Below, piece by piece: positions 24,314 through 32,397 of a stretch of DNA of 39,706 nucleotides (positions are counted from its first letter, which is position 1; every line of letters begins with the position of its first letter). The translations under genes were made by a program, and so were the position numbers. The notes beneath the pieces are model-generated. The model was not told where the DNA came from and did no database searches. It saw nothing but the letters and a program-made list of their open reading frames with translations. The stretch comes from Janibacter limosus NBRC 16128 (GTDB taxonomy: Bacteria; Actinomycetota; Actinomycetes; Actinomycetales; Dermatophilaceae): NCBI RefSeq assembly GCF_001570985.1, contig NZ_BCSS01000034.1:1-39706 (forward strand), written 5' to 3'.

Positions 24314-25447
24314 CTACCCCTCGCGGCTCTTGACGTGGGCGCCGGAGGGCTCGCCCGCAGCTCGGGCGGACGTGATGTCGTCCGCGATGGCCGCGATGTG
24401 GCTCATGCTGGCGATGAGGGATCCGTAGAGAGGCCACGACTGGGGTGGGAGCTGGCCCTCGGCCTGCAGATCGATGCCCAGCTGGATGAGGCGCTCCTGG
24501 ATCGGCTCCGCCTCGACGTCGGCGTCCTCGTCAGCGAATGCGTGCCCGACCTGCCCGACGATCTCCACCCATCGCTCGCGGAAGCGCGCATCCCACTCAC
24601 CCTCGATCTGAGCGCCCTCACGCAGAGTGCGGGCCAGGTGACGCAGGTGTACGACCCCCTCGTCGGCGCGCTCCAGGATGTTTTCGTAGTTCGCCATTTC
24701 GATACCGGGGCCCTGAGTCTGCCCTGTACGGGTCCTCCGCCTGCGCAGCCCGGTCCGCGGGTTGACCCGCTCGCTCTCTCTGGCGAATCGCACCGTCTGC
24801 CAGGCCAACTCCAGCTCTGCACTCATCGACTCCGCCTCTCGGAGCCAGGCATCTGCCTGATCGGTGTCCCACGACGTGGCGAACTCACTCGCCATGTTGT
24901 TGAGGACATCACCCATCTGCCGGTTGATGCTGTCCATGTACTGGGTGGCCTGGATGTCTCGCATCGGCGGGATCAGCAGGAAGTTGACGGCCAGGCCGAC
25001 ACCGACGCAGACCTCGAGCATCCGGTCCCCGAGGAGAGGGGCCTGGCTGTTGAAGCCGCTGCCGAGCACGAAGACGGCGGTGGTCGCGATGGCCACGCCT
25101 TCATCTCGGATCCACGACATCCGTGCCCCGATCATCCCCACGAGCAGCGCGAGCGCAAAGGTCCAGAGACTGACGCCCAGCCACACACCGATGGCGAAGG
25201 AGAGAGCGATTCCGATCGCTGAGGCGATGGTGGTCTGCAGACCCCGCGACAGAGATCGATACACCGTGGCGTGGACGGTGAGCAGCGCAGTCCACGGGGC
25301 GAGGAAGGGGAGCTGGGACTCCAGGACATTGACCGAGAGCCACCACGCGGCGGTGCCCGCCACCACGCCCTTGACGAGTTGCAGGACCTCCGTGACGGCT
25401 TCGGGCTTCGTCATCCGTCCCGGAAGTTCGCGCCATGGACGCTGCAT
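24314..25447 (-). CDS. FUSC-family (aromatic acid exporter-like) membrane protein
   Basis: A 377-residue protein with a hydrophobic N-terminal half (about six helices between 20 and 165; WTALLTVHATVYRSLSRGLQ is a landmark) and a long charged, helical cytoplasmic C-terminal half. FUSC proteins export aromatic acids or similar amphipathic compounds. The start at 25447 is supported by AAAGGA 6 nt upstream. It is convergent with the glycosidase gene, 13 nt apart, so there is hardly space for a terminator. Confidence 0.8.
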   Translation of the reverse strand: MQRPWRELPGRMTKPEAVTEVLQLVKGVVAGTAAWWLSVNVLESQLPFLAPWTALLTVHATVYRSLSRGLQTTIASAIGIALSFAIGVWLGVSLWTFALALLVGMIGARMSWIRDEGVAIATTAVFVLGSGFNSQAPLLGDRMLEVCVGVGLAVNFLLIPPMRDIQATQYMDSINRQMGDVLNNMASEFATSWDTDQADAWLREAESMSAELELAWQTVRFARESERVNPRTGLRRRRTRTGQTQGPGIEMANYENILERADEGVVHLRHLARTLREGAQIEGEWDARFRERWVEIVGQVGHAFADEDADVEAEPIQERLIQLGIDLQAEGQLPPQSWPLYGSLIASMSHIAAIADDITSARAAGEPSGAHVKSREG

Positions 25448-25627
25448 GACAGTCCTTTGCTGGGTGGGGTTTGCATCCCTCGGCCAAGTGCCCGGGACGC
25501 ATCAGGAGACCGCCGTCCCCTTCGTCTCCAACATATGGCTTCAGATCGAGGTCGCTCGTACCCACGGGGGTGTCACCGTCTCGTCTGCGTCCTGCTCCTA
25601 CCGGGAAAGCAGCGCCGTTGCTCGACT

Positions 25628-25657
25628 CATCTCGACTTCACATCAGATGTCGAGATG
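25628..25657. repeat. 9-bp inverted repeat, 12-nt loop
   Basis: CATCTCGAC (25628-25636) and GTCGAGATG (25649-25657) are perfectly complementary around a 12-nt loop. It could be an operator or a stem loop; no neighbour decides. Confidence 0.45.
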
Positions 25658-25717
25658 CAGCGCAGACTGCACACGACACGCGGCCTACATTGCACAGAGA
25701 CGGCCTCACGGAGGTGC

Positions 25718-25729
25718 CCGTGCAAAGTA
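25718..25729 (+). repeat. Direct repeat CCGTGCAAAGTA, left copy
   Basis: An exact 12-nt match to 26742-26753. The two copies flank about 1 kb holding the GNAT gene. Mobile-segment boundaries are possible, chance is also possible. Confidence 0.3.
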
Positions 25730-25762
25730 GGGGAGTGCCCGCGGCTGTGATCTCCGTCGTTG

Positions 25763-25858
25763 TCAGTTCTTCGGAACAGCGCTGCTGGTCAGTCCTGCGA
25801 CGAAGAAGATGCCCAGGCCCCAGCCACGGAGAGCTGGCTTCCTCCTCGCGGAGCACAC
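25763..25858 (-). CDS. 31-residue membrane-like peptide or relic
   Basis: A GTG-started frame that ends with WGLGIFFVAGLTSSAVPKN. This reads as the last transmembrane helix and tail of a small membrane protein; nothing upstream continues the protein and no clear ribosome site is seen, so it is probably a relic or a free micropeptide. Confidence 0.3.
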   Translation of the reverse strand: MCSARRKPALRGWGLGIFFVAGLTSSAVPKN

Positions 25859-25946
25859 TTTCGAAATGCCGGGGCCCACTGGTCAGGAGTCAGACGGGTC
25901 GAAATCCGGTGGCAGTACGACGCGGTCTGCTGACAACCTCGGTGCC

Positions 25947-26426
25947 ATGAACGTCGAGGTCCGCACCATCACTGCTGATGACTGGCCTCTCTTAAGAGAC
26001 GTCAGCTTGCGGGCACTGGCCGACTCTCCCGACGCCTTCCGCAGGACGCTCGCCGAGGCCCAGGCGTTCACGGAGGACTTCTGGCGGCAGCAGACCGAGG
26101 GGTCAGCACCGATCCTGGTGGTGCTGGAAGACGGCCGCGGAGCCGCGATGGGTGGCGTCTTCACTCCCCCGGACAGCGCCATCGCCTACGTCTGGGGCAT
26201 GTGGACGGCGCCCGAGGCGCGCGGCCGTGGGTACGCCGCCAGGCTCCTCACCGATCTGGTGAACTTGTGCCGCGATCGCGATCTCGGTGTACGTCTGCAT
26301 GTAACCGAGGGCAACCAGGCCGCCCGCCGGCTCTATGCCGCCCACGGCTTCAAGTCGACCGGCGTGTGGGAGCCGCTCCGGGGAGGATCGGCGCTGCAGG
26401 TCGAGGAGCTGCAGCTCGTGGAGTGA
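25947..26426 (+). CDS. GNAT-family N-acetyltransferase
   Basis: A 159-residue acetyl-CoA-dependent acyltransferase. The acetyl-CoA loop is EARGRGYAARLL near residue 90, and the C-terminal NQAARRLYAAHGFKSTG is the usual motif B end. The substrate is unknown, probably a small amine or a peptide N-terminus. It stands alone between two empty intergenic stretches, so no operon context helps. Confidence 0.85.
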   Translation: MNVEVRTITADDWPLLRDVSLRALADSPDAFRRTLAEAQAFTEDFWRQQTEGSAPILVVLEDGRGAAMGGVFTPPDSAIAYVWGMWTAPEARGRGYAARLLTDLVNLCRDRDLGVRLHVTEGNQAARRLYAAHGFKSTGVWEPLRGGSALQVEELQLVE

Positions 26427-26741
26427 CCGGCGTTCTCGAAGCGCGACACTCACGACGAGGCATCGATCAGCATGCTCACTCCGCGCCCGGACACGTCGCT
26501 GACATGGACGGCATAGCGTGACCGCTCATGCCGCGTTGTGCGCGGTCGTGCCGAGGAACGAGTAGCCGTGGAGTGTTGCCCGCGCTCTGTCGCCCGGGCG
26601 CGCGGGTGATCTGGACACGACATCGGAGACGTTCGGACCTGACGCCGATGATCCGGACTTGGTTCCTGGAGGCCGGGTTCACCGAGCAGCACCCTCGTCT
26701 GACTTCCTCTCGCACCGCGCCGCCGCCGCGCTTCCCCGAGG

Positions 26742-26753
26742 CCGTGCAAAGTA
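26742..26753 (+). repeat. Direct repeat CCGTGCAAAGTA, right copy
   Basis: Exact partner of 25718-25729. Nearby GTGCAATGT (26792-26800) is the reverse complement of ACATTGCAC (25687-25695), giving a crude mirror order around the GNAT gene. Confidence 0.3.
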
Positions 26754-26887
26754 CGCGTGCTGTGCGCAGTCGGACCGTCTGCCGAGACTACGTGCAATGT
26801 GCTCTGGCCGAGCTGCACCAAGAGTGATGCCAGGGGCGCGGGTGGTTCGGTCGATCGTCAGCTGATGGTCCATGTCGCCGCTGAGAG

Positions 26888-26907
26888 TGGTCCAGCGGCC
26901 TGGACCA
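26888..26907. repeat. Perfect 8-bp stem-loop
   Basis: TGGTCCAG and CTGGACCA pair around a CGGC tetraloop. It may be a terminator or operator ahead of the defence-like genes. Confidence 0.4.
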
Positions 26908-27004
26908 GTCGACTGTTCCGCATGGGGCACCGTCACCGGGCAATTTCTCGGACGGGTCTTACGGGACGCCCGAACATGCGTTCATGCGCTGACCTGCACC
27001 GTCA

Positions 27005-27026
27005 CCGCAAGGGATTCTGCTTGCGG
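27005..27026. repeat. Perfect 7-bp stem-loop before the frameshifted Abi-like gene
   Basis: CCGCAAG and CTTGCGG pair around an 8-nt loop, 58 nt before the next start codon. Stem and loop lengths do not fit a tRNA arm. Confidence 0.35.
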
Positions 27027-27084
27027 AACGTCTAGCGAAGGGCCTCCCGCGGGGCCATGCACCCAACGCTGAGAGAGTACGGAC

Positions 27085-27937
27085 ATGAGATTCGATGACT
27101 TCTTCGGGGAGGGTCTCGATTCGGCAAGCCCTTGGGGTTCGTCCCGTACCACGGCGATCAGGATGGATTTGGTGCGCCAGCTCGCGGATGGCCCGTTGCC
27201 CGGCGATGACCCGTTGGCAACCGCAAATAGCGCTTACCCAGTTCGTACGCGGCCAGTACAACTCCTACGGTACTGACGGCAGGCAGCAGATTAACGACGT
27301 GGAATCGCGCGAGGTTCTCCGGTCACTGCGAGCCGTCCTGCGGCGTCAGGGAGTCGAGTTTGATCCGCAGTGGAGCGACTTCCCCTCCTTCCGCACCTAT
27401 TGGAACGCGCACGAGGGTAGAGGTAGCTGGCAGGCCCGCCGCGACATGTTGGCTGATCTGTTCGATCCAGTACTTGCAGCCCTCGAGACCGCTCAGGACA
27501 GGGCATCGGGAAATGAGGTTGCTCTACCCGTGTCGCCCCGTAGTGAACTGGGCTGGCCCGCCGTGGATGAGCACATTGAGCAACTCCGGCAACGGTTCGC
27601 AACCGCATCGACGCACGTCGACTACAAGGACGTAGGCAACCGCTGTGTCGGCGTCCTTGAGGCCCTCAGCGCCGTCGTCTACGACCCCGCCGTGCACTGC
27701 CCGGACGGCAAGCCTCAGCCCCCGGTGGACAAGACCGACATTCGCATCGGTGCGTACATCGACCAGCGACTTCCGGGCCCCTCGAACGAAGAGTTGCGTG
27801 GCCTCGTGAAGAAGGCTTCAGCACTTTCCCACAAAATGAAGCACTCTCCCCGGGCCGACCGGACTACGACCGGCATCGCCGCCGACGCAGTGATCCTGCT
27901 CGCCAACATCCTGAGGCGTCTGCGCCAGGAGCCATAA
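27085..27937 (+). pseudogene. Frameshifted Abi/HEPN-like gene
   Basis: The N-terminal frame (from ATG 27085: RFDDFFGEGLDS and MDLVRQLADGPLPGDDPLAT) breaks off near 27222-27235, and the sequence continues in the +1 frame with TQFVRGQYNSYGTDGRQQI and a full-length remainder to 27937. The C-terminal part (NRCVGVLEALSAVVYDP to ADAVILLANILRR) is helical, like the ligand- or toxin-type domains of abortive-infection proteins. A downstream restart at 27206 (243 residues) is possible. Explanations are decay, an assembly error or programmed frameshifting; simple decay seems most likely. I cannot name the family surely. Confidence 0.55.
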
Positions 27938-28058
27938 GCCGCCGAGGCGCCGTCGGTCCGCATCGTCTCCACCAGGGCCGTTGCCCTACGATCACCCGCA
28001 TGGCCGCGGCGCGCATCAGGCGCACACACTTGACCGCGAGGGATACACAGGATCGGGC

Positions 28059-29207
28059 ATGGGTTATCGCGCGTTCACGACTGCCGAGTACTCGGCGCTG
28101 AGGCGCCAGCACAACATCATGGTGCTGGTGGGCAACGGCTTCGACATCCAAGTCACCCGGCGCTACGCGTCCCGGTTCTCTCCCCGCTACCCAGCCTTTT
28201 ACTACTACCTGCTGTCTCGCGACTTCGACTCCTCGAACCTTGTGGTTCAGCAGATGGCCGCTGCCAAGGAGGACGGTGAGCAGAACTGGAGTGACGTCGA
28301 AGCAGCGATCGGGCGCCTCATCACACCTGAGGGCGGCTGGCACTCGGCTGACGCCGTCTACGAGGCGACGCTGGCTATCCAAGCAGCATTCTCGGAGTAC
28401 CTGGACCTCGTCGCACCGCCCGCCCTGCTCGCCCGCGTCGGCGAGGATTCAGCGAAAGGCTCCTTAGCCGTGAAGTCAATGGCGGACTTTATTGGGGACG
28501 TCGCCAAGGGGTCTCGGACAGTCGGCTCCTTCGCCTTCCCCGAAGAAACCAACCACTACGACCTTTTCAACTATCTGTTCGTCAACTTCAATTACACGCC
28601 ATTGCTCGACGACTACGTCTTCCGCGACGCCCAGCAGTTCCGACCACAAGCGCACAGGTATGCCGACCGGAACTTCATGTTCCGACCCAACCCAACTAAC
28701 CATCCGGACGGCTACGGAAACCAAGAGACCGGTTGGTCCAGCTATGTCCGCAGCGAGGTCATTCATCCCCACGGACAGCAGCCGATTCCACGGTCGCTGC
28801 TGTTCGGGATGGACGCCCCCGACAACCTCGCCCCGGGCCGCGACCCCAATCGGCAACTCATGAAGCCTTACTGGGCCATGAACCGCATCGAGTACGCACA
28901 CCTGTTCCCCGACACCCGGCTGTTCATCATCTTCGGGTGCTCCCTCGGCGAATCGGACGGCTGGTGGTGGCGACGCATCTACGAAGCGCTGAACCGCCAG
29001 ACCAACGACGGAACGCCCATGAGCGAACTAATCATCTACTGGTGGAGCCCTGTCGCGAGCCCCGCCAGCAGGGAAGAAGTCCTAGGCACCTTCTTCGCCA
29101 GTGTCGCAGCGGCCTTAGACGAACCTAAGCGGGCGAGTGTGGAGGACCGGATCCAGGTCGTGGTCTACTCCGATGAGATCCCGCCGGTCTTCCTCGCCAC
29201 GCCCTGA
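28059..29207 (+). CDS. AbiH-family abortive infection protein
   Basis: A 382-residue protein with LVGNGFDI at 23-30 (the glycine-rich nucleotide loop of AbiH), NFNYT at 176-180, HPHG at 236-239 and FGCSLGESD at 292-300. These four motifs, in this order, define AbiH, a Rossmann-like (SIR2-related) protein that aborts phage infection, perhaps through NAD or another nucleotide. The start at 28059 follows AGGA. It seems full length. The convergent PD-(D/E)XK gene overlaps its last 43 nt. It is the best preserved defence gene in this island. Confidence 0.85.
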   Translation: MGYRAFTTAEYSALRRQHNIMVLVGNGFDIQVTRRYASRFSPRYPAFYYYLLSRDFDSSNLVVQQMAAAKEDGEQNWSDVEAAIGRLITPEGGWHSADAVYEATLAIQAAFSEYLDLVAPPALLARVGEDSAKGSLAVKSMADFIGDVAKGSRTVGSFAFPEETNHYDLFNYLFVNFNYTPLLDDYVFRDAQQFRPQAHRYADRNFMFRPNPTNHPDGYGNQETGWSSYVRSEVIHPHGQQPIPRSLLFGMDAPDNLAPGRDPNRQLMKPYWAMNRIEYAHLFPDTRLFIIFGCSLGESDGWWWRRIYEALNRQTNDGTPMSELIIYWWSPVASPASREEVLGTFFASVAAALDEPKRASVEDRIQVVVYSDEIPPVFLATP

Positions 29208-29974
29208 CATCGACGGCAAAACTCAGCGGACGCCGAGCTCAGGATGAGAAGTTCCTCGCCGAGTTTCCGCGCGGTCAGGCTCTCGCGCGTCATCTTCGTC
29301 TCAACGATGACCCCCACCTCCGGCAGTACGAAGTCGACGCGCGAGTTGGCTCCCGCATGCGAGGGCACGTAGTCCTCTGCCCGCACGTCGTCGAAGAGAG
29401 TCCTGAGGTACGCCTCGACGACGATCTGGAGGTCAGCCTCGTCACTGATGGCTTCGCCGATAGGCCAGTCGGGTGCCCGGCGTTGAAGGGTCGCGAGCAG
29501 TTCGGGCAGACGGCGCAGACACTGGCTGAGGTCGGTGGCCGCAGCCTCCGCGGGCGACGTGTCGGGGGCCACCTCGGCGATCAGCGCACGCTGCCGTTCC
29601 AGCTTCTCGCGGATCTGCGAAAACGGGTGCTGCCAGCGACCCAGAGGGTAGGAACCGTCATCTGCCTGAAGGACATTTGGCTCGCGGGGGTTGTCAAGGT
29701 AGTTAGCGACACCTTGTGAAAACAGTCCACCATCTCGATACTCATCGAGCTTCTTCTGTGACTCAGGCTCCAGCAATCGACGCGCCCGGGCGTGCCACCC
29801 GCGATAGTCGCTGCGCACCGCGGCGACCTCTGCGGGATCCGGCTCGGAGGACCGTACCTGCCAGTCGGCCATGCGCTCTTCCAATGCCTCCGACTCCCGC
29901 ACCAGCGCGTCGAAGGCCTCTGCCGAGTGCCTTTGGATGCTCACGCTCCGCATGTTACTGGCGCGCACGGACAT
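29165..29974 (-). CDS. PD-(D/E)XK nuclease-domain protein, C-terminally truncated
   Basis: A 269-residue protein with a helical N-terminal part (1-180) and a nuclease core SRVDFVLPEV...VETKMTR (D214, E225, K227). Related proteins continue after GEEL with a strand like DIARYQSHP and further core residues. Here the frame turns to SSASAEFCRR and stops inside the abiH end; another frame reads SHPELGVR, showing a small deletion and frame change near 29260. Core strands are lost, so activity is doubtful. The start is uncertain (GTG 30013, ATG 29974 or ATG 29953); no site is convincing. Confidence 0.55.
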   Translation of the reverse strand: MSVRASNMRSVSIQRHSAEAFDALVRESEALEERMADWQVRSSEPDPAEVAAVRSDYRGWHARARRLLEPESQKKLDEYRDGGLFSQGVANYLDNPREPNVLQADDGSYPLGRWQHPFSQIREKLERQRALIAEVAPDTSPAEAAATDLSQCLRRLPELLATLQRRAPDWPIGEAISDEADLQIVVEAYLRTLFDDVRAEDYVPSHAGANSRVDFVLPEVGVIVETKMTRESLTARKLGEELLILSSASAEFCRRCQGVARKTGGISSE

Positions 29975-30112
29975 GCCACGGACACCACCGTCGGCGTTGG
30001 GCAGGTTGACCACGTACGGCCTCGAGCGTCACCAGCTTTGCGTCGCGCCCACCGTCGCGCTCGGAGACGAGGGCGCGTGGAGCGAATCGGGGAGCCTCCG
30101 CCCTCGGCAAGC

Positions 30113-30291
30113 GCGGCGTGTCAGGGGCCGACGCTCGTAGTCACCGGCCGGCAGGACTCGACCGTCGGCTGCAGACCGCAGTCGACCTGGTCGACCACTA
30201 CCCGCGCGCGACGCTCACAGTCCTAGTCGGCGCCGACCACGCCTTGCCCCGCAAGAAGCCAGAGCCGCTGGCAGGGTCTTGCAGGACTGAC
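30113..30291 (+). pseudogene. Relic of an alpha/beta-hydrolase C-terminus
   Basis: Two adjacent frames together read CQGPTLVVTGRQDSTVG, then VDLVDHYPRATLTVLVGADHALP. This is the acid and histidine region of an alpha/beta-hydrolase, broken by a frameshift near 30170. No N-terminal half is present. The region 30014-30407 otherwise holds no gene. Confidence 0.5.
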
Positions 30292-30407
30292 TTGATCGTA
30301 CGGATTCAGACGACTGCTCAAGGCGGTCAACGCCGACTCGGGTTGGCGCTGGGCACCGTGTCAGTTGAGGACCCTGCGGCGACGAAGATCAGCTGCATGG
30401 AGGTGCT

Positions 30408-30698
30408 GTGAGTGACGGTGGCAGGGGGGGGGGCGCCAACGAGCGCCCTGGGCGTTCGTGGCCTCGTGGGACGGCGACCCAGACAGCAGCGCTACTGCTT
30501 CAGTGCGGCGCAATCCACAGCGGTCAAGCCCGCCTCGATATACTGCGTACCGCGATGGGACGACTTGGTGTTGCGACGCTGAACCGCGAATCGCCTACGT
30601 TGGAAGCATCTTGGTATCCAGAAGCCTTCGATTGGGTTCGCGGCTCGCTAGAAGCTCGGCAACCGTCGCCGAGACTCGAAAACATGGGACCAGGATGA
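30408..30698 (+). CDS. Small protein with a ten-G tract, coupled to the composite nuclease
   Basis: A 96-residue frame from a GTG with a good GGAGGT site 6 nt upstream. Codons 6-9 contain ten consecutive G residues (30424-30433). The stop TGA overlaps the ATG of the nuclease gene (ATGA), so translation would be coupled. No family is recognised, and the codon third-position GC is low compared with the chromosome. One G more (or two fewer) would fuse this frame to the nuclease frame, giving a ~645-residue product. Coding status is uncertain. Confidence 0.4.
   Translation: MSDGGRGGGANERPGRSWPRGTATQTAALLLQCGAIHSGQARLDILRTAMGRLGVATLNRESPTLEASWYPEAFDWVRGSLEARQPSPRLENMGPG
30424..30433 (+). repeat. 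Homopolymer G10
   Basis: Ten consecutive G within codons 6-9 of the coupled small gene. A candidate slippage site, or a spot where sequencing may have miscounted. Confidence 0.8.
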
Positions 30699-32344
30699 CA
30701 GCATTTGACGACACCTCCTACCTATGGAAGGTGTCACTGGACTTCGCGGAAAACGGCCACATTCTCGCGTGGTGGGGCGAGGCTCAGGACGAGACTCTCA
30801 CCCGCCTTATCGACGAGTTCGCATGGCTGTACCCGTGGCACATCTCCGATGCCATCGTCGCTATCACGTCCGATGACGTGGCCGCCGCTTGGCGGGAGCA
30901 GGACCCTGCCTGCCAACGGTATGCTTGGTACAACGTCCTGATGTACTTCGGTGTTGCTCGGGCACGGACAACGGGCCTCGAACACGCGATGCGGCCACCG
31001 GAGACCCTGAACTGCCTCCGGTGTAAGACCAGATTCCGCCAAGATGAGGTGGGCGCGTCTACGGCCCGCAAACTCGGCAAAGTCAGCAACATCCGGTACT
31101 GCCAGGCATGCTGCAGCGCCGCCTTCGCTGGTGGTAGTGATTTGGACGATCTGAGACTCTCGGACGCCGCGATTGCTGACTGGATTCGGGATGTCGCGTC
31201 CCTCACCGGGCTGATCCCGCCGCAGGATTTCTTCAACAATGAGGACTTCCTGGAGGCAGTCTCCGGCGACACCGCCCGGACACAACTACTGGGCCTGGCT
31301 GCGCGGCGGCCAACCGCCAAACGGATCAAGGACGCGTTCGGGTCGTGGCTCAACGCGCTTGCTGTCGCTGGTGTGCTTCCGGACGGAGCGCACCACACCC
31401 GGCGTGGCGTCCGATCTGTTGCTGCCGATGGCCATGTGTGCCTGTCTCTACCCGAGCGCACCATCGATGACTGGCTCTCGGCGTACGGCCTCGACCATGA
31501 GAAGGAGCCTCGCTACCCCGACAGCAACTATCGCGGTGACTGGCGAGTGGGAGGCTCGATCATCGAGTTCTTCGGACTCGCCGGCAATCCTGACTACGAC
31601 GCTCGAATCCAGGAGAAGCGCGAGCTCGCCGAGCGGCACGGCATCGACCTAATCGAGGTCTATCCGAAAGACATGCTGAAGTGGGGCGCAACTCAGGAGT
31701 GGCTGGCGACGCGCCTTGGAATCGACTTGGCGGCACGAGAGCGGCGGATCCTGCCGACGCAGCCGCAGGCCCTGAGCGACACCAAACCAGCGATCCCGAA
31801 GGCGCCTCCGGTCGGCCCCGCGGAGGGATGGTATGCCGACCCGACTGGCCGCGAGGCTTCGCGGTGGTGGGACGGCCGCTACTGGACACAGTTGGTGCTC
31901 GACGCGTCGGGCGACACCTACTCCGACACGCCGTACCCGGAGCGGGACGACCCGGTGAATCATGGAAGCGAGATCGAGGGTCAGCAGACGTGGGAGTTCC
32001 TTTCGAGCACCAAGCTCCCGTGGCCAGGCAAGCCCAAAGGCGCCGAACTGGTCACCCACCTTGAGTTGATGTTCCGCTGCATGGATGCGGTCGAGAATGC
32101 GGCAAGACGCGACGGCTACGGAACCTCCCCCGGGGCATACTCCGAAGCGGCCGGTCACCTCCGGCACGCGCGAAATCATGCTGGCGAGGCGGCGATTCTT
32201 GCCCGTGCACTGCAAACTGGCCTCGGGCCAGGAGCAGGACGCCGTGACATCTCGACGCGGATGGCTGCGATCGATGAGGCGGGCGTCCATCCCAACCCGG
32301 TCGAATCGGGTATGACGGCCCACTATCCTCCGCCAGAGACCTAG
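30695..32344 (+). CDS. Composite zinc-ribbon / HNE-repeat / PD-(D/E)XK-like / DUF2510 protein
   Basis: A 549-residue protein. In order: an N-terminal helical part (1-100); a CxxC...CxxC zinc ribbon (C107, C110, C136, C139); a homing-endonuclease-associated repeat LLGLAARRPTAKRIKDAFGS (199-230); a nuclease-like core RGDWRVGGSIIEFFGLAGNP (D282, E291) with K308 in the next helix and LIEVYP, like the nuclease lobe of some helicases; a DUF2510 motif GWYADPTGREASRWWDGRYW (378-397); and a helical C-terminus. Each part is known, but the combination is not one I know. DNA binding and cleavage against invading DNA is an inference from the domains and from the AbiH and hsdR neighbours. Confidence 0.65.
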   Translation: MTAFDDTSYLWKVSLDFAENGHILAWWGEAQDETLTRLIDEFAWLYPWHISDAIVAITSDDVAAAWREQDPACQRYAWYNVLMYFGVARARTTGLEHAMRPPETLNCLRCKTRFRQDEVGASTARKLGKVSNIRYCQACCSAAFAGGSDLDDLRLSDAAIADWIRDVASLTGLIPPQDFFNNEDFLEAVSGDTARTQLLGLAARRPTAKRIKDAFGSWLNALAVAGVLPDGAHHTRRGVRSVAADGHVCLSLPERTIDDWLSAYGLDHEKEPRYPDSNYRGDWRVGGSIIEFFGLAGNPDYDARIQEKRELAERHGIDLIEVYPKDMLKWGATQEWLATRLGIDLAARERRILPTQPQALSDTKPAIPKAPPVGPAEGWYADPTGREASRWWDGRYWTQLVLDASGDTYSDTPYPERDDPVNHGSEIEGQQTWEFLSSTKLPWPGKPKGAELVTHLELMFRCMDAVENAARRDGYGTSPGAYSEAAGHLRHARNHAGEAAILARALQTGLGPGAGRRDISTRMAAIDEAGVHPNPVESGMTAHYPPPET

Positions 32345-32397
32345 GGCGTGCCCGCCAATGACATCGGGACTCGAACATCCTTCGTCGAGCGCATGAT

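Larger units (their letters stand above)
25448..25946. other. 499-nt intergenic region with a hairpin and a decayed coding tail
   Basis: No complete gene is seen. The region holds a 9-bp inverted repeat (25628-25657), a 31-codon membrane-like reading frame on the minus strand, and one copy of CCGTGCAAAGTA. It may be the edge of the accessory island. Confidence 0.5.
26427..27084. other. 658-nt region without a gene, with two hairpins
   Basis: No reading frame here looks coding. I see two perfect stem-loops (26888-26907 and 27005-27026) and the second CCGTGCAAAGTA. A short frame around 26650-26700 reads IRTWFLEAGFTEQ, which resembles the tail of a SAM-dependent methyltransferase, but it is too short to call. 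Confidence 0.5.

Noticed and set aside
23012-25222. 736-codon frame over the glycosidase and FUSC genes
   Set aside because: Low-complexity Arg/Ser/Pro composition in one frame of two real genes.
26528-26827. Possible methyltransferase tail reading IRTWFLEAGFTEQ
   Set aside because: Only about 15 residues resemble the family and there is no upstream core.
27005-27026. tRNA-like arm as island integration site
   Set aside because: Stem 7 with loop 8 does not fit an anticodon or T arm, and no acceptor or T-loop motif is found nearby.
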